From assembly GCA_003576745.1 (NCBI GenBank), contig QEVR01000001.1, positions 124,001-188,000 on the forward strand: a stretch of 64,000 nt of DNA, written 5' to 3'. The position numbers and the translations under genes were made by a program. The notes under the pieces were generated by a model. It was not told where the DNA came from. It worked only from the letters and a program-made list of their open reading frames with translations, and made no database searches. This document shows positions 32,462 through 45,677 of this stretch, piece by piece (position 1 is the stretch's first letter; each line of letters begins with the position of its first letter). The DNA comes from Candidatus Uhrbacteria bacterium. Lineage in GTDB: Bacteria; Patescibacteriota; Patescibacteriia; 2-12-FULL-60-25.

Positions 32462-35400
32462 TGAAACGCCTTCTGTTCGCGACACTCATTGTCGCCGCCG
32501 CCGTGGCGGGGAGCGTTTCGACATCCATGGTTCCGCCGGTGCAGGCGCAGGTGGGGGCAGGGCTTGCGGAAGTTGGTCAGACCGTGAAATTGCCGGACAC
32601 CGATCCGCGCGTCATTGCCGCGCGCATTATTAATGTGGCGCTCGGGCTTTTGGCCATGGTGATGGTCGTTATCATCGTGTATGCGGGATTTTTGTACATG
32701 ACGAGCGGCGGCAGTCCGGAAAAAACGGCGAAAGCGATTGCATGGATACGGAATGCCGTCATCGGGCTTATCATCATTTTGGCGAGCTGGGCTATTGCGC
32801 GATATGTCATTGATAAATTATTGGAGGCCACGGGCGGCGGCGGAGGCGTTACCGTGGGCGGCGGCGGAGGTCCGGGCGGAGGATTCGGCGGCGCCGGAGG
32901 AGCTTCGGCATTCCGTCTTATCTCTATTACGCCGCAGGGGAAGGTGGACACGAAAAAAGTCATCATTAAAATCGTCCTGAATAAGCCGGTGGATGAGCAG
33001 AGCGCGTCGTCTCCCGGCATGGTCACGGTGACGCGCATGTCGGACGGCGCAACTGTTCCGGGAACCATCGAGGTTACGAATGCGACTATCCGGTTTACGA
33101 GCACGTCGCCCTGTCCGCCGCCGAACAATAATCTTTTCTGTTTTGACGACGATTCGGAATACCGCGTGAACGTGAGTCCGAATCTTCAGGCGGCAACGGG
33201 ACAGACGCTTACCTGCGGCGGCTTTGCGCCGTCATGCGAGGCAACATTCACCACAGGGAGCACGGTGGACGTAACGCCGCCGACCGTGTCCCTTACCTGG
33301 CCCATTGACGGGCAACCTGTGTCGGCCGATGCGTTGGTAGATGTGAACGCGTTCGCCTCGGACGATGTCGCCATCGGCTATGTGTCTTTTTATGACGAAG
33401 GAAGCTGGATCGGGGATGATGCCCCGCCGGGACAGAGCCCGGGTCAGTATGATGCGCATGTGCAATGGGATACCGCGGGGCTTGCACCTGGTTCCCAACG
33501 AACCCTCCTCGCGACCGCGTATGACGTGGATTCCGGAAACGCCACCAGCCAGCCGGTAACCGTGGTTCTCCGGCCGGCGCATTGTTTCGACGGCGTCCAG
33601 AACGGCGGGGAGCAGGGTATTGACTGCGGCGGCGATCCGAACGATGTTCAGGCATATTGCGGCGCATGCGCGGGCGGCGCATGTACCACGAACACGAATT
33701 GCGCAAGCGGCGTCTGTCAGAACGGCGTATGCGTGGAACAGCCGATTATCACGAGCGTCACGCCGAATGACGGCGCTGTCGGCAACTATGTCACGCTGAA
33801 AGGCGTGAATTTCGGGACGAACGGCAAGGTAACCTTTCTCGGACAAGCGAATCCTGTCGATGCGGTTCCGCCACAGTCCTGCGTTGCGGCCGGCGTGAAT
33901 ACGTGGTCGCCGACGCAGGTAGTGATAGAAGTTCCCGTCGGCGCGGAAAACGGGCCGCTTAGGCTCACGAATAACGCGAGCGGCCTTTCGGACAGCACGA
34001 ATGCGCCGCCGAATCCGTTCATTAATGATTTTCTCGTGAACAGCACGGTTCGTCCGGGCATCTGCGCCGCGGTTCCCGGGGAAGGGCAGCCAGGCAGTCT
34101 TTTCCGGCTGTATGGCACGGGGTTCGGAACGACCGCGGCAGGGATAACTTTCGGCCCCAGCGTGCTTTCCAGTTCCAGTTGGACGAATGAACGCATCGAG
34201 GCGCTCATTCCCAGCATCAATGTCGGAAAATATGCGGTGACCGTATCCGTGGGAACGGAAACATCGAATCCGGTGGACGTGGGCGTGCTGGGCGCCTATA
34301 CCGGGGGGCCTCCCGAACTCTTTACGCTCGATCCGTCCAGCGGTCCGGTGGGGACGTATGTTACGCTCACGGGAAAAAATTTCGGCTTTAGCATTGGCCA
34401 GGTGCTCTTTAAGGATTTGGCGAGCGGCAATATTGCGCTTGCGGACACGAGTTTCCCTCCCGCCTGCTCGGAAGCGTTCTGGGGCAATACCAGCATTACC
34501 GTGAAAGTCCCGAAGAATTTTACCCAGGGTAGCACGGGGCCGATTCTCCCCGGATCCTATACCGTTCAGGTGATACCGGGTGCCGCGGGAGCGCCGCCGT
34601 CGAATGCGCTCACCTTCGACGTGAACACCAATCCTCTCGGCGCAGGCATTTGCCGCGTGGATCCCCGCGTGGGTCCGGTGGGAACCAGCCTGCTTGTATA
34701 CGGAGAGAACTTCACGGCCGGCCCCGGCGCCGTCACCTTCCACCAGAACGTGAACGGCACAGTGGGTTCCTGGGCAAATACCGAGATTTCCTCCGCCATT
34801 CCGATCGGGGCGCTTACAGGTCCGGTGACCGTGACGCCAAGCGCAAACAATGTGGCCTCGAACGGATACAATATCGAGGTAAGGAACTGCAATGAGGCGG
34901 CCAATGTATGCGCGCCGTCGGAGGAGTGCTGTGGAGACGGAACCTGCCGAATTGCCGGCCAGTGCGTTGCCGGAGCCGGGACGGCCATGTTCGCCTGGCG
35001 GAGCTCCACGGGACTTATTCCCCGCGCGCCGCGCGTGGTGGAGGAGTGTAAAGCCGGGGAAATTCCCTCGCCGGCTCCGTGGAGCAATCGTCCGGGCGGG
35101 GATCAGGCATGCGTGAATGCCGCCATTACCATGCGGTTCACACAGAAGCTCGAACCGACAACGGTTACGCCCCCGGCGAAAAATTTCGACATTTTTGAAT
35201 GCACAGGAGGCGGTCAGAATCCCTGCACCGAGCAAACGCCCGTGCCGCTGGCATCGGGATTCCCCCAGCTTCTTTCCGCGAATTCCGAACAGGATTATGT
35301 GCGTATTCTCGTGCAGGGAAACCTGAAAACGGCCACGACCTATGAGGTTAAAGTCAAGACGGAGGTAAAAGGTTTCGGTCCGGAGGGGGGAACCATGATC

Positions 35401-38400
35401 GAAGATGCCGCGAAATGCGGAAACGGATACGCGTACTGTTTCCGGTTCACGACGCGCGCGGATTCCGCGGAATGCGCCATCGGCTCCGTGGAAGTGGCGC
35501 CGGATCCGTATCATGCGAGCGATGAAGGCATCAAGATTCCGTACGGCGCCGTACCGATTGCCAAAGAGGATGCTTGCGTGGTCCTTGCCTGCGAAGCCTA
35601 TGACTGGAGCTGGGACACGGGCCTGGACGGCCGCGCCAGCATTACGAATAATCAGGATTTTTCGCAGAGCCCCCCGCGGGGAGCCTGCGTGCAGACGGCC
35701 ACCACGATTCTGGAAACCGGCAAGGATCCCGTAAAAGTGAACGCCACGGCATTGGGCGTAAAGGGCAGCGGGGATCTTTTTATCAATTTCATTCCGCCGC
35801 GCGTCATCAATCACGGTCCGGACTGCGACGAAGCCTGCGTGAATGCGGCCATATGGGCCACCTTCAATGTGGCGCTCGACCCGGCTTCGGTCCACGCCGG
35901 GAATGTGGAGCTCAAGCAATGCGCGAATCAGAGCTGCTTCGAATTTACAAAGACCATTTCCATCGCCAATAAATTCGTGACACTCACGGCGGTGCCGGGA
36001 ACAACGGATCCTCGCCTTCGATTCATCGAAATTGATCCGGTGGCAGATCCGGTGAAAGCCGGAGACCCGCTCGTGCCCCTCCTCGAACCCGGGAAATATT
36101 ATCGGGTGGTTTTGAAGGGCGGATTTTTGGGCGGCATCCAATCGGTGAACAAAGTGCCCATGACCGGATTGAACAGCCCGGAGGGCTTTGCGTGGACATT
36201 CCGCGTGAAACCGGGCGATGCGGCGTTCTGTGAAGCGGATCGCATCGACATGGCGCCAACGGAAAAGTACGAAAAGGCCGTGGGGGCCAAGCAGGGGTTC
36301 AGCGCTCATCCGTTCTCGCAGGCCGATGCGTGCAGCGAAACAGGGCAGATGCTCGTGGCTCTTCAGGGTTTTTCCTGGTCCTCGAGCAAGACGGATGTTG
36401 CGTCGCTTCTCTTTAACGGCCAGCTTGATACCGGCGCGGAACTTCCCGCGGGATGCGGAAATACCTGCCGGAATACCGGCGCATCCGGTCCGGCCGGAAG
36501 CACGGCCCAGTGCGGAAACGGGATCGTGGAAACGACGAATGCCGCGTACTGCAAAAACGGTAAAACGATGTTCGGCCAGACCTGCGTGCTCCTGCCCGCG
36601 GGGGGGAAGGGCGGCGAAGAATGCGATGACGCGAATGATAATGCGAATGATGCCTGCAGCAATACCTGCCTTTGGAATCCCGTTCCAAACGTGAGTGAGG
36701 GCGGAACATGCGGGAACGGAAATATAGACATTGGCGAGGACTGCGACTTCGGACGCATTTGCATGGGGGCGGCGGCAACGTCCACCACGCCGAACGGAAC
36801 GGACTGCACAACGGCCTCTGCGGCCATTGTGTGCGCATCAAACGGAGGGACATGCCAGACCAGACTGTATCGCGGCTGTTCGCCGACCTGCCAGAATCTC
36901 GGCGCGCAAGCGGGCAATTCCACCTGCGGAAACGCCGATATCGCCGATGGCGAGGATTGCGATGACGGGAACAGCGCAAGCGGGGACGGCTGCAGCGCGA
37001 ACTGCCTGCACGAAGGATCATCCAAAACCGTGGTGGCGCTTTGCGGCAATGGGAAACTCGAACCCGGAGAATCCTGCGAAAAAACGGGTGCGATATGGCC
37101 GGTTCCGTGGTGCAATTCGGCTACCTGCCTGAATACCGGGGTTGCGCCCTGCACAGCATCCGGCCAAACGAACTGCTGCGGAAACGGAAATGCTCTGGAG
37201 CCCGGAAAAGACTGCGACGATTTTAATGCCGTGAACGGCGACGGCTGTAGCGCCCTGTGTTTGCTCGAAGGTTCGTCGAAATTCTATGCGCAGCCGAGCT
37301 TCTGCGGCGACAGTACGCTCGGCACGGGCGAGCAATGCGATGCGGCGCCGCCCGGTTCAGGCGGCGACGGCTTTGTGGATCCGTATCAGATCGCAACGAT
37401 CGTGGGGAAAGGGCAAACGGATGCGGCGGGAAAAATGTCCTCGGACATTTCCGCCTCTTTTCAGGCCAAGACCGGCACCGCGGTGTACGGCCTGCAGTGC
37501 GGCTTTACCGATGAACGTTCATGCTCGACGGACAGCGCAAGCTATTCATCCGAAACGGGACTGACGGACAACGGATGCTGCAGCCTGCGTCCGAAGCTCG
37601 CGAATGCGTATCCGCCCAGCGCGTCCGCAGGCGTCTGCCGCAATGTCCTCATCAACGGCGCATTCAATACGGCCATGAACGAACAGAGTCTGGCGAACAA
37701 TTTCGTCGTGGCAAAGCGGGTTCCGGGCCCTGCCTGTCCGAGCGGGACGAATGACGTTACCGATCTGTTCAATCCGCCGCCCACAGGCTTCCGGGGGTTC
37801 GTGTTCCGCGTGTGGCAGCGCATTCTGCATTTCTTCGGCGCACAAAACGCCTATGCCCAGCGCTGGTGTTCCGGAACCGTCACCGGCGCGCTGGAGTTCA
37901 GCAAAGGCAAGGATACAAACGGAGCCGATATTACCCTGTTTTCGTTCAAGCTCGACAGCGCATTCGAACCGCAAACGGAGTACCGCGTGCGATTCCTCGG
38001 CGACGCATCGGCGTCCCCGGAACCGCTGGCGGATAACAATGTTCCTGCCTTGAAACAGGGTATTAAAACCGCGCAGGGCGTGGTGGCGAAATATGACAAT
38101 AGCGACAATGGGCCGCTGTCTTGGACCTTTACTACCGGGAATGTCATTTGCGCCATCAATGCCGTGAATGTTATGGACCTCGACGCGTCGCATCCGAATT
38201 TCTGGTATCGCGCGGATGAGTCGCATCCATTCCTCGCGCGCGCGGAATCCTTGGTAAACGGGGTTGTCGTGCCGCTTTCCACGACCGCAGAATACGCCTG
38301 GGCATGGCAGAATTGGGTAGTGTCGAATAAGAATCTCGCCGCAATCGAGCAAGGATTCCCGTCGGGATCCACGAATGCCGCCACCACCGGAAACGTCGTC

Positions 38401-41400
38401 TCCCGGAATGTGAGCGGTTCGGGATATTTAAGCGCCCGCGTCCGCGTGACGAATGACACGGTGAACGTGCCTGCCACCACCGACCTCGTGGTTCAGGGGA
38501 CGGCGCCGTTGACCATGAATATCTGCGAGAATCCATGGCCGTCCATTGCCACGGCACCCTTCCGCGATCAGGAAGGTTCCCTTCATTTGAAGAACACGAT
38601 TTTTGAGCAGGGGCCGTTCTACAATTTCGCTTTGACGTATTGCCGCGATGCGGGCGTGACCGGCCCGAAGGAAGATTTGCCGGCGCTTGTGATGAACGCC
38701 GTTCCGCCCAATCCCGCCGATGCCGCACAGGGAATTCTCCGTCAGTACCTGTTTACATTCCAGCTCGAGGCTCTCAAAAAGGATGCGATCGGATTGCGCG
38801 TGGTCGCGAACCCCCTGCATCTTTCGCCGCTCGAGTGGTATCGCTCCAAAGGATTTAAGGGCAATCCGCAGCAGCTCACCGTGGACGGTTACCAGGCCAT
38901 CCGAGACGGGCGCACGGTGTATATCGCCGGGGTGAATACGGAAGGGCCCGACGCCAATGGAAAGTCTACCGAGATGTTCACGAACATTTACCTGCTTTCC
39001 TACAATGAAGGCGCGGAACCGGAAACGCGGCAGATTTTCGATGCTCTTCTTGAGCGCATCGCATTCAATACGAATATCCAGTACGACGTGGCGAATGCCT
39101 GCCAGGATTCGCTCGGCAGTCTCGTGGAGGGAGAAGGCGGCGCCGTCGCGGAATGCACGGCCGACTGGGAGTGCGACAAATACGGAAACGGCATGCGTTG
39201 CGCGAACTTCAAAGGAAAGGTTCAACGCGACCTCATGAGGCTTTCCGATTTTCAATCCATCACCAAAGCGCTGAATGGCGCCAAGAAATCCACGGGCGGC
39301 TATCCGGAGCTTTCGTCGGGGAGCTTCCTCCCCGGCATATCCACCTCCCGATGGCCGTCCTGGACGGATGCATTCTCCAAGGCCGCGACGCCCGAGGGCG
39401 GGGCCGCCATGCCGGCCGATCCCATCAACCGTTTCGTGACGTGCGGACGCTGCAGTGAAAGCAAAACGGCATGCGTAACGAACGATGATTGTCCTCGCAG
39501 CGGCGAAACCTGCGCATCCGTTGACGGATTCGCACCGGACACTTGCTGGAATGCGGACTCCCTGCAATTCCGCTGTCCTGCCGACGAACAAGGCAGCCAT
39601 TTCTACCAGTATCGGACGCTCGCCGTGGGAGAACGTTTCGAACTTGCAAGCGATTTCGAGGTGCCTCCGCCGAATGCGGCCGACGTCACCAAAAACTGGT
39701 GGAATCCGCCGCTGTTCGAACAGGTGAAGCAGTGCGCCAATCCGGAAGCATCAGGGAATTTCTGCCAGGCAGATGCGGATTGCCGCGTTTGTCCGCTCGG
39801 TATTTGCCAGCGATGCAGCGGCGGAACCAAGAACGGCGAGGCCTGCACATCCAATGCCCAATGCGGCGGAGGAGTATGCCAGGACGTGGTTCCCATTATT
39901 TTCGGAGCCTGCCAGCCCGTGGGAGGATCGTATCGCTATAGCAATGTCTGCAAGAATCAGACCTATGGAAGCTCGGGCACCTGCGGCGACGGGGTGATTG
40001 ATTCTGATCCAAAAAATAGCAAATGCCTCGGCGGTCCCAATGACAATCAGCCGTGCACCTCCTCGAGCCAATGCGCCGGATTCACCTGCGAACTTTCGGA
40101 AATCTGCGAAATTACCGGACCCACGGCCCAGCGGTGGCAGGCATGCACCACGCTTGGCAATACCCCGGGTCAAAAATCGCAGACTTGTTTGGGATGCCGC
40201 CAATACGTTGATGATGTGAGCCAGCCGGGATGTTTCGCGCTCAAACAATGCGGCAACGGCAAGGTGGACGGCGTGTGCTCGAATAATCCGACACAGCAGT
40301 GCGTGACATCCAAGGATTGCGCCGGAGGCGCCACGTGCGACCGCGAAGTATGCGATGACGGCCTGCAGAACGGCACCTACGGGCATTGCAATGAAACATG
40401 CACCGGCTTTGGTTCGTATTGCGGGGACGGCAAGCTCGGCCTGGGCGAGTCCTGCGATGCCGGCCTTCAAAACGGGGCCTATTGCGGGAGCGGCTGCAAT
40501 CCGCAAAACTCCTGCAACCTTATCTGCAATGGTCCGGCGCCGTATTGCGGCGACCTTACCACTACGGCTCCGGAACAGTGCGACGGCAACTCTCTTTCAA
40601 CGCCCAAGGCTTTGTGCACAAAAGGCGATGCCGCGAAACTCGATACGCCATGCGATACCGACGCGGATTGCGGAACAGCCGGGAAGTGCGGACCCGATCT
40701 TGTTGCGTCGTCTCAGGATCCGAATTGGGGCAATATCTTTATCACAAACGGGCCGGTTGCATGCGGGACCACGAGTGTTTGCGCAGGGCCGGGGGGGAGA
40801 TGCAAGGCGGGAAGCGCGAGTACCGGCTTTACCCCCTGTCTTACGGATGCGGACTGCCCGGGTGACACCTGCTTCCTTACGCAAGGACATCGTTGCGGGA
40901 ACGATACGGTTTGCGGAGCGGGAACATGCGTGGGTACGTACCAAATGGTACATACGCGCGCCTGCGGGAATCCGGGGTCGTCCAATGCCTGCACATTCGG
41001 CCAATGGTCGGATTGCCATCCGGAGGATTATTGCGGAGACGGTGTAAAACAAGCGAGCGAGCAGTGCGATGACGGCAATACGGATAATAATGACGCCTGT
41101 ACCAATGCCTGCACGCTCAATGTGTGCGGCGACGGCGCCGTCTTTAAAGGCGTTGAGGAATGCGACCAGGGTTCGCCGTTTATCGGCGGGTCAAATGGCA
41201 AGCCCTGCACCACGGCGGAATACGGCGCCACATGTACGAGCTGCACCACAAGCTGCAAAATCGCGCTTACGCAGGGCGGGTATTGCGGGGACGGCATTAA
41301 ACAGCCGAATACGGCCGAGCAATGCGATACGGCCGGAAATACAAGCGTTCCGGTGGCCGACCAAAACCTTACATGCAAAGGACTAGGCTTCGACTATGCC

Positions 41401-43821
41401 AAACAGCATACAAAGGTGACAGCCACGAGCGTTCCAAACGCGGTTCCCGGCGGCGGATGCTATATCATCAAGAAGAACCCCATCCCCGCCCCACCGGGTA
41501 CGCCCGCGGGTTTCATAACGGCATTCCATTTTGAAAATAATGTGGCGGTTCTAAAATCCGGGACGCAGAATTTGCCCTTGCAGAAACCGTCCGGAGGACC
41601 GCAACCGAATGTCACCGAAGACGATATTTTATACACGCTAAGCCTTCCTCCGAATACCGTTCCCGTTGTTCCGGTGAATGCTTCGCAGCTCTGCATCGGC
41701 GCCAAGGTGTCCTTCAGCAATGACATTATTACCTGCAGTCAGTCCTGCGGGTACAGCGGCTGCGCGTACTGCGGGGATACGCCCGGGGTCGGCCAAATCG
41801 GCGGCAAACTGCAGGACACGCTTTTTCAGCAGCCGGTTCCGTTTGCGCGGGTAACGCTTTTTTACCGCGGCCTGCAGGTAGCGGTAACCGAAAGCGACAC
41901 AAACGGCATATTCAGTTTCCAGAATCTCGATACGCATACCGGGTGCGACCAGTACCGTATTGTGGTGGATTCCTATGAAGACAATCCCCATACGGTAACG
42001 TTCGACGAATCCAAGCGCGGCGGATATTTACCGGTCAAAGTTGGTCCGTTCACGAGCGACATGACAAGCTTTAAAAACGCCGTGGTCAACAATGAACTTG
42101 GCATTGCGATTACGGCGGACATTTTCGGCACGGGCGACATTAGCGCGCCGCAAATTAATATGCTGCCCAGGCTCGGGCCGAATGAATACATCGCGCAGTT
42201 CTGGTGGGACCCGTGCGATGGAAAAACCTGCCCGCTCGGCGACCCGAACGGCATTGATAAAACGATCAAGGCGTATCAGGCGGCATCGGACAAGTCCGGA
42301 TTTCTTGGCGGACGCCTGAATGAATATCACGATCTCGTAGTCCGCATGCCGTTTACGTATACGCCCGGGACATACGGCAAATGTTCGCTTACGCCCAAAC
42401 CAAAAGCGTTCGGCGAAAACGGCAGTTTGGGGGACATCTGTTTCAATCATGTGGATAATGACGGAGCAAAACCGTTTACGGACGCTTGCTCCAGCGTGGA
42501 TTATGCGAAAAGCACGAATAATAACGATGAACGCTTTGATTTCGTTATTTCCGGCATGGCATCGTGCACGAATAAAATCCGGGCGACGGCGGCTCGCACA
42601 TGCATTATCCGCAAAAAGAGTAATCAATCCATTGTGAAAAAAACCGAGCTCGGCTGTTCGAGCACATGGGATTGCGAGAATCCGGGAAAATACAATATTA
42701 GCAGCGCGGATTTCGCGAAGATTAAAATAAAGAAAGATGATGAAGAGGTGGTATGCCTCGGGCCGAGCGACGGAGGCGAGGCGGAAAAGGACCGCCAGGG
42801 AGCACTGAATGTTTTAGAGGGCAAGGAGGGCGCATATCTCTTCTGCTTCCACCCGGAAAAACCGGGGTCGCAAGAATCCGACTGCCGCAACTTTATTGTG
42901 CCGCCGCAGAGCGTCTTCATTAGCGGCAAGGGCGGGGTCTATGATGTCATTATTTCGCAGTTCAATATGATTGCCGGCGGCGCCTATGGTCCCCAGCGCA
43001 TCATAGACTGGCTGTATGATCACAAAGCGGAGGTGCGTCTGTATGATCAATATGGATTGAATGGCATTTGGAAATACCGCGACATGAATAAGAAACCGCT
43101 CATGAGCTGGCCCCCGGAATGGGGAGGAAATGTATTGTGTCCGAACGATTACGCCACCACTGGCGACAGCAAAACGCTGGCAACGGGCGGGGTCGGAGCA
43201 GGCATTCAGGGCGCCGTGGCATATCCCACGGATGCGGGATGGCTGCCAAAACAGTACAAGGCTTTTTATATGACCATGGCAGGAGGGGTGAATCAGTCAT
43301 GGGTGCCGTTCTCCATCGATACCACGTCCAAAACCGTAAAGGAGTGGAAGGGCGGGGGATCGGGCGCGACGCAAGCGGCGTATCGGTACTTTTCTGATAT
43401 GTATACATATGAATCCGTTGGACAACAGGGGGCGGGAAGCGGCGTGTGCTGGTATCACACCTGTTCCTATTTTTCCGGGCAAGATTCAAGCGGGCAAACA
43501 TCCAATTGGCCACCGATAGTCGACGGATCACAGAAATACTTGTGCAATGACGGAGGAGGGAAGTATTCAAGCAATCCTGACGATCCGGCTTGCACGGCAG
43601 GGGATCAGGATATTTGCGTGAAATATTATGGAGCGAATACCAAGACGTGCACCAAAACAGTTAATCCGAATACGCGGTGTGTTCGATTCTGCACGAATCC
43701 GAAGGGATCAGATCCCGCATGTACGGGAACGGTGAAAGGGTCTTCAGGAGCGGCATCTGTGAATGCCTTCTGCGGCGGACCCATGAGCTGCGTAAGCTCG
43801 AATTCCGACCTTTTCCGCTAA
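32458..43821 (+). CDS. Giant mosaic surface protein (3787 aa) with T4SS-pilin-like base
   Basis: Domains in order: signal peptide (1-30); two-helix pilin-like core (57-81 and 95-117, with [20 protein letters not shown]); Gly-rich linker (126-149); Ig-like domains (150-370); Cys-rich segment (375-425); four TIG/IPT-like domains (428-820, GxxGxxVTLxGxNFG type); Big_5-like domains (about 885-1260 and 1720-1910); a first block of about six DUF4215 Cys repeats ([16 protein letters not shown] type, about 1353-1625); a pseudopilin-like segment (about 2255-2398); a second block of about seven DUF4215 repeats (about 2508-2968); a carboxypeptidase-regulatory-like domain (about 3114-3185); and an unknown C-terminal region. 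It is probably anchored by the core and disulfide-stabilised outside the cell. It is an adhesin or appendage candidate, coupled by ATGA overlap to the small pilin-like gene. Confidence 0.85.
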   Translation: MMKRLLFATLIVAAAVAGSVSTSMVPPVQAQVGAGLAEVGQTVKLPDTDPRVIAARIINVALGLLAMVMVVIIVYAGFLYMTSGGSPEKTAKAIAWIRNAVIGLIIILASWAIARYVIDKLLEATGGGGGVTVGGGGGPGGGFGGAGGASAFRLISITPQGKVDTKKVIIKIVLNKPVDEQSASSPGMVTVTRMSDGATVPGTIEVTNATIRFTSTSPCPPPNNNLFCFDDDSEYRVNVSPNLQAATGQTLTCGGFAPSCEATFTTGSTVDVTPPTVSLTWPIDGQPVSADALVDVNAFASDDVAIGYVSFYDEGSWIGDDAPPGQSPGQYDAHVQWDTAGLAPGSQRTLLATAYDVDSGNATSQPVTVVLRPAHCFDGVQNGGEQGIDCGGDPNDVQAYCGACAGGACTTNTNCASGVCQNGVCVEQPIITSVTPNDGAVGNYVTLKGVNFGTNGKVTFLGQANPVDAVPPQSCVAAGVNTWSPTQVVIEVPVGAENGPLRLTNNASGLSDSTNAPPNPFINDFLVNSTVRPGICAAVPGEGQPGSLFRLYGTGFGTTAAGITFGPSVLSSSSWTNERIEALIPSINVGKYAVTVSVGTETSNPVDVGVLGAYTGGPPELFTLDPSSGPVGTYVTLTGKNFGFSIGQVLFKDLASGNIALADTSFPPACSEAFWGNTSITVKVPKNFTQGSTGPILPGSYTVQVIPGAAGAPPSNALTFDVNTNPLGAGICRVDPRVGPVGTSLLVYGENFTAGPGAVTFHQNVNGTVGSWANTEISSAIPIGALTGPVTVTPSANNVASNGYNIEVRNCNEAANVCAPSEECCGDGTCRIAGQCVAGAGTAMFAWRSSTGLIPRAPRVVEECKAGEIPSPAPWSNRPGGDQACVNAAITMRFTQKLEPTTVTPPAKNFDIFECTGGGQNPCTEQTPVPLASGFPQLLSANSEQDYVRILVQGNLKTATTYEVKVKTEVKGFGPEGGTMIEDAAKCGNGYAYCFRFTTRADSAECAIGSVEVAPDPYHASDEGIKIPYGAVPIAKEDACVVLACEAYDWSWDTGLDGRASITNNQDFSQSPPRGACVQTATTILETGKDPVKVNATALGVKGSGDLFINFIPPRVINHGPDCDEACVNAAIWATFNVALDPASVHAGNVELKQCANQSCFEFTKTISIANKFVTLTAVPGTTDPRLRFIEIDPVADPVKAGDPLVPLLEPGKYYRVVLKGGFLGGIQSVNKVPMTGLNSPEGFAWTFRVKPGDAAFCEADRIDMAPTEKYEKAVGAKQGFSAHPFSQADACSETGQMLVALQGFSWSSSKTDVASLLFNGQLDTGAELPAGCGNTCRNTGASGPAGSTAQCGNGIVETTNAAYCKNGKTMFGQTCVLLPAGGKGGEECDDANDNANDACSNTCLWNPVPNVSEGGTCGNGNIDIGEDCDFGRICMGAAATSTTPNGTDCTTASAAIVCASNGGTCQTRLYRGCSPTCQNLGAQAGNSTCGNADIADGEDCDDGNSASGDGCSANCLHEGSSKTVVALCGNGKLEPGESCEKTGAIWPVPWCNSATCLNTGVAPCTASGQTNCCGNGNALEPGKDCDDFNAVNGDGCSALCLLEGSSKFYAQPSFCGDSTLGTGEQCDAAPPGSGGDGFVDPYQIATIVGKGQTDAAGKMSSDISASFQAKTGTAVYGLQCGFTDERSCSTDSASYSSETGLTDNGCCSLRPKLANAYPPSASAGVCRNVLINGAFNTAMNEQSLANNFVVAKRVPGPACPSGTNDVTDLFNPPPTGFRGFVFRVWQRILHFFGAQNAYAQRWCSGTVTGALEFSKGKDTNGADITLFSFKLDSAFEPQTEYRVRFLGDASASPEPLADNNVPALKQGIKTAQGVVAKYDNSDNGPLSWTFTTGNVICAINAVNVMDLDASHPNFWYRADESHPFLARAESLVNGVVVPLSTTAEYAWAWQNWVVSNKNLAAIEQGFPSGSTNAATTGNVVSRNVSGSGYLSARVRVTNDTVNVPATTDLVVQGTAPLTMNICENPWPSIATAPFRDQEGSLHLKNTIFEQGPFYNFALTYCRDAGVTGPKEDLPALVMNAVPPNPADAAQGILRQYLFTFQLEALKKDAIGLRVVANPLHLSPLEWYRSKGFKGNPQQLTVDGYQAIRDGRTVYIAGVNTEGPDANGKSTEMFTNIYLLSYNEGAEPETRQIFDALLERIAFNTNIQYDVANACQDSLGSLVEGEGGAVAECTADWECDKYGNGMRCANFKGKVQRDLMRLSDFQSITKALNGAKKSTGGYPELSSGSFLPGISTSRWPSWTDAFSKAATPEGGAAMPADPINRFVTCGRCSESKTACVTNDDCPRSGETCASVDGFAPDTCWNADSLQFRCPADEQGSHFYQYRTLAVGERFELASDFEVPPPNAADVTKNWWNPPLFEQVKQCANPEASGNFCQADADCRVCPLGICQRCSGGTKNGEACTSNAQCGGGVCQDVVPIIFGACQPVGGSYRYSNVCKNQTYGSSGTCGDGVIDSDPKNSKCLGGPNDNQPCTSSSQCAGFTCELSEICEITGPTAQRWQACTTLGNTPGQKSQTCLGCRQYVDDVSQPGCFALKQCGNGKVDGVCSNNPTQQCVTSKDCAGGATCDREVCDDGLQNGTYGHCNETCTGFGSYCGDGKLGLGESCDAGLQNGAYCGSGCNPQNSCNLICNGPAPYCGDLTTTAPEQCDGNSLSTPKALCTKGDAAKLDTPCDTDADCGTAGKCGPDLVASSQDPNWGNIFITNGPVACGTTSVCAGPGGRCKAGSASTGFTPCLTDADCPGDTCFLTQGHRCGNDTVCGAGTCVGTYQMVHTRACGNPGSSNACTFGQWSDCHPEDYCGDGVKQASEQCDDGNTDNNDACTNACTLNVCGDGAVFKGVEECDQGSPFIGGSNGKPCTTAEYGATCTSCTTSCKIALTQGGYCGDGIKQPNTAEQCDTAGNTSVPVADQNLTCKGLGFDYAKQHTKVTATSVPNAVPGGGCYIIKKNPIPAPPGTPAGFITAFHFENNVAVLKSGTQNLPLQKPSGGPQPNVTEDDILYTLSLPPNTVPVVPVNASQLCIGAKVSFSNDIITCSQSCGYSGCAYCGDTPGVGQIGGKLQDTLFQQPVPFARVTLFYRGLQVAVTESDTNGIFSFQNLDTHTGCDQYRIVVDSYEDNPHTVTFDESKRGGYLPVKVGPFTSDMTSFKNAVVNNELGIAITADIFGTGDISAPQINMLPRLGPNEYIAQFWWDPCDGKTCPLGDPNGIDKTIKAYQAASDKSGFLGGRLNEYHDLVVRMPFTYTPGTYGKCSLTPKPKAFGENGSLGDICFNHVDNDGAKPFTDACSSVDYAKSTNNNDERFDFVISGMASCTNKIRATAARTCIIRKKSNQSIVKKTELGCSSTWDCENPGKYNISSADFAKIKIKKDDEEVVCLGPSDGGEAEKDRQGALNVLEGKEGAYLFCFHPEKPGSQESDCRNFIVPPQSVFISGKGGVYDVIISQFNMIAGGAYGPQRIIDWLYDHKAEVRLYDQYGLNGIWKYRDMNKKPLMSWPPEWGGNVLCPNDYATTGDSKTLATGGVGAGIQGAVAYPTDAGWLPKQYKAFYMTMAGGVNQSWVPFSIDTTSKTVKEWKGGGSGATQAAYRYFSDMYTYESVGQQGAGSGVCWYHTCSYFSGQDSSGQTSNWPPIVDGSQKYLCNDGGGKYSSNPDDPACTAGDQDICVKYYGANTKTCTKTVNPNTRCVRFCTNPKGSDPACTGTVKGSSGAASVNAFCGGPMSCVSSNSDLFR

Positions 43822-43822
43822 T

Positions 43823-44530
43823 ATGACGCGCGCCAAAATTATCCTCATCATTGTTTCCGCGCTTGTCATCATCGCGGGCATTGCCGGGTTGGCGTGGTGG
43901 ATTCGGTCACGCGCTCTGTCCGGATCTGGTCAGGTTTCCGTAAGCGTGGAGAATGATCTCATCCCGCCAACGGCTGCCGGCGCGCTTCGGACCGAGACCG
44001 TCACAGGCATCGGCGGTCCCGCGCCGTCCGCGGTTCCCGAAAAAGAAATTCCGGATCTCGAAGAATTGCAAGGAATCATGGTGTATCCCGGCGGATCGCG
44101 CGGATTCGAAGGAGAGGAGCCGCCCGTGACCATGGCAGACATTCTTGGCGTTACGGAAGCATCGGTATCCGGCGCAGAAGAGCCTTCCGCGCTCATTGTG
44201 CCGAGCGCGCCGACCCCCGCGCCTTCCGAGCCGACATCCGGCAGCGGAGATACGGACGGGGACGGACTCACGAATGATCAGGAGCTCCAGCTCGGAACCG
44301 ATCCGAACAATCCCGATACGGACGGCGACGGACTCACGGACGGGGAAGAGGCCGCGCAGTATTCAACGGATCCCAGAAAATTCGATACGGACGGGGACGG
44401 ACTTACGGATGGGGAAGAAATTCATCAATGGAAAACCAATCCGCTTATCGCAGATACGGACGGCGACGGGTTCAGTGATGGCGAAGAGGTGCGGAACGGG
44501 TATAATCCAAATGGACCGGGGGCGTTGTAG
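43823..44530 (+). CDS. Membrane-anchored protein with four TSP3-type repeats (1)
   Basis: The 235-residue protein has an N-terminal membrane helix ([20 protein letters not shown], about 6-25), a linker rich in Ser, Pro and Glu, and four Ca-binding TSP3-like repeats at the C-terminus (about 143-235): each has [12 protein letters not shown] or a close variant followed by TxPxxxD. It ends [10 protein letters not shown]. It starts 1 nt after the giant gene stop, so it is in the same operon. The C-terminus matches that of the next gene, and the two are probably paralogues. Confidence 0.82.
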   Translation: MTRAKIILIIVSALVIIAGIAGLAWWIRSRALSGSGQVSVSVENDLIPPTAAGALRTETVTGIGGPAPSAVPEKEIPDLEELQGIMVYPGGSRGFEGEEPPVTMADILGVTEASVSGAEEPSALIVPSAPTPAPSEPTSGSGDTDGDGLTNDQELQLGTDPNNPDTDGDGLTDGEEAAQYSTDPRKFDTDGDGLTDGEEIHQWKTNPLIADTDGDGFSDGEEVRNGYNPNGPGAL

Positions 44531-44780
44531 GACAGGGAGTCGGGAGTGGTGAGGAGAAAGCAGGGTAGCGTATGGGGGAAGAGTTCGTAGTTGCGTAGGG
44601 GGCATAATTCTCCCCGAACCCCGTAACCAGTAATCCGTTCCTTTTGTCCTTTGACCCGGGTCTGTAGGTCCGTAAGACCGTAGGTTCGTAGGTCATGAGC
44701 CTTGGGCCATGCGCCCCGTAACTCGAAACCCGTAACCAGTAACCACTAACCCCACTAACCACCAACTACCACCTTCCAGA
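44531..44780 (+). repeat. Modular intergenic repeat, copy 11
   Basis: It follows the stop TAG directly: 'gacagggagtcgggagtgg', 'gtagttgcgtag', the hairpin module GGGGGCATAATTCTCCCC (44598-44615), 'gaaccccgtaaccagtaatccgttcc', the exact core GGTCCGTAAGACCGTAGG (44667-44684), 'catgagccttgggccatgcgcc' and 'gtaaccagtaaccactaacc'. It separates two paralogous surface-protein genes. Confidence 0.85.
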
Positions 44781-44781
44781 T

Positions 44782-45615
44782 ATGTTCGATCAAGCCCCCC
44801 CGAATCTGCCAACAGCTCCCGCGCCTTCCGGTGCCGGTCCTATGCCTTCTACGCCGCTCGGCGGATCTGTGCCTCCGTCTTCACCGCCCCCGAAGCCTCC
44901 CATGCGGCAAGGCGGTATTATGACGCCCGGCAGGCAGGAACCGGAGGATATTTTTTCCGACATCGATAAGGATGAAACGGCAGCGTCAGGCAGCCGCATG
45001 CCCGAAGCCATACCGGCGGCGCCGCGAAGAGGGAAGGGCTTCCGCGTGCTCGTCATGCTGCTTGTCGTTATCGCCGTACTGCTCGTTCTCGGTATTGGCG
45101 GACTATTCTTTTATCAGAGGTTTATTGCGACGGCGCCCGAATCATCTGTCACGCCGCTTCCCGCAACGGCGCCATCTGCACCGACGACGCCAAGCGCACC
45201 GCCCGTGGCGCCCGTTCCAACGCCACCGATTCTCGAGGAATCGGCTCCGGACATTGAAGAGGCTCCGCCGGCCGTGCCGCCAACGCCTCCGCCGAATATT
45301 CCGGCTCCAACCCCTCTTCAGCAGGCCGATACGGACGGAGACGGGCTTTCGGACAATCAGGAAGCCAACCTTGGAACGGATCCGAATGTGGCCGATACGG
45401 ACGGAGACGGGCTCGTGGACGGTACCGAGGTATCGCTCGGGACGAATCCTTTGATCGCGGATACGGACGGGGACGGGCTTACGGACGGAGATGAGGTGAA
45501 TGTCTGGCGAACCGATCCGAATAATGCCGACACGGACGGGGACGGGTTTTCCGACGGGCAGGAAGTGCAAAACGGCTATAACCCCAATGGGCCCGGACGT
45601 CTGCCCGAAGTCTAG
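44782..45615 (+). CDS. Membrane-anchored protein with TSP3-type repeats (2)
   Basis: The 277-residue protein has a Pro-rich cytoplasmic N-terminus (1-50), a membrane helix (about 88-111), a Pro/Ala/Thr-rich spacer (119-180) and TSP3-like Ca-binding repeats (about 182-270, DTDGDGLSDNQEANLGTDPN and similar) ending [13 protein letters not shown]. The last repeat and ending match the gene at 43823. The spacer looks like a wall-spanning linker, so the repeats probably sit at the surface. Confidence 0.82.
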   Translation: MFDQAPPNLPTAPAPSGAGPMPSTPLGGSVPPSSPPPKPPMRQGGIMTPGRQEPEDIFSDIDKDETAASGSRMPEAIPAAPRRGKGFRVLVMLLVVIAVLLVLGIGGLFFYQRFIATAPESSVTPLPATAPSAPTTPSAPPVAPVPTPPILEESAPDIEEAPPAVPPTPPPNIPAPTPLQQADTDGDGLSDNQEANLGTDPNVADTDGDGLVDGTEVSLGTNPLIADTDGDGLTDGDEVNVWRTDPNNADTDGDGFSDGQEVQNGYNPNGPGRLPEV

Positions 45616-45617
45616 TC

Positions 45618-45626
45618 TGCTATACT
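45618..45626 (+). promoter_or_regulatory. Extended -10 promoter of the Fn3/TSP3 gene
   Basis: TGCTATACT is the same TGnTATACT element found before other genes. The predicted start is near 45633, 45 nt before the ATG. Confidence 0.5.
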
Positions 45627-45677
45627 GGCTCTCTCGCTTACCGCCGGCAGGGAGCTCATTGTCTGGCGGTCTCTATC

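Noticed and set aside
33232..36309. A 1025-residue open frame on the minus strand inside the giant gene
   Set aside because: It is a shadow frame opposite a protein with clear TIG, Ig and Cys-repeat domains. Its translation is His/Arg-rich, of low complexity and without a family.
794..44615. The GGGGGAGCATAATTCTCCCC hairpins as rho-independent terminators
   Set aside because: No T run follows the stem; a C-rich tract follows instead. Copies also lie between genes on the other strand and in a divergent gap.
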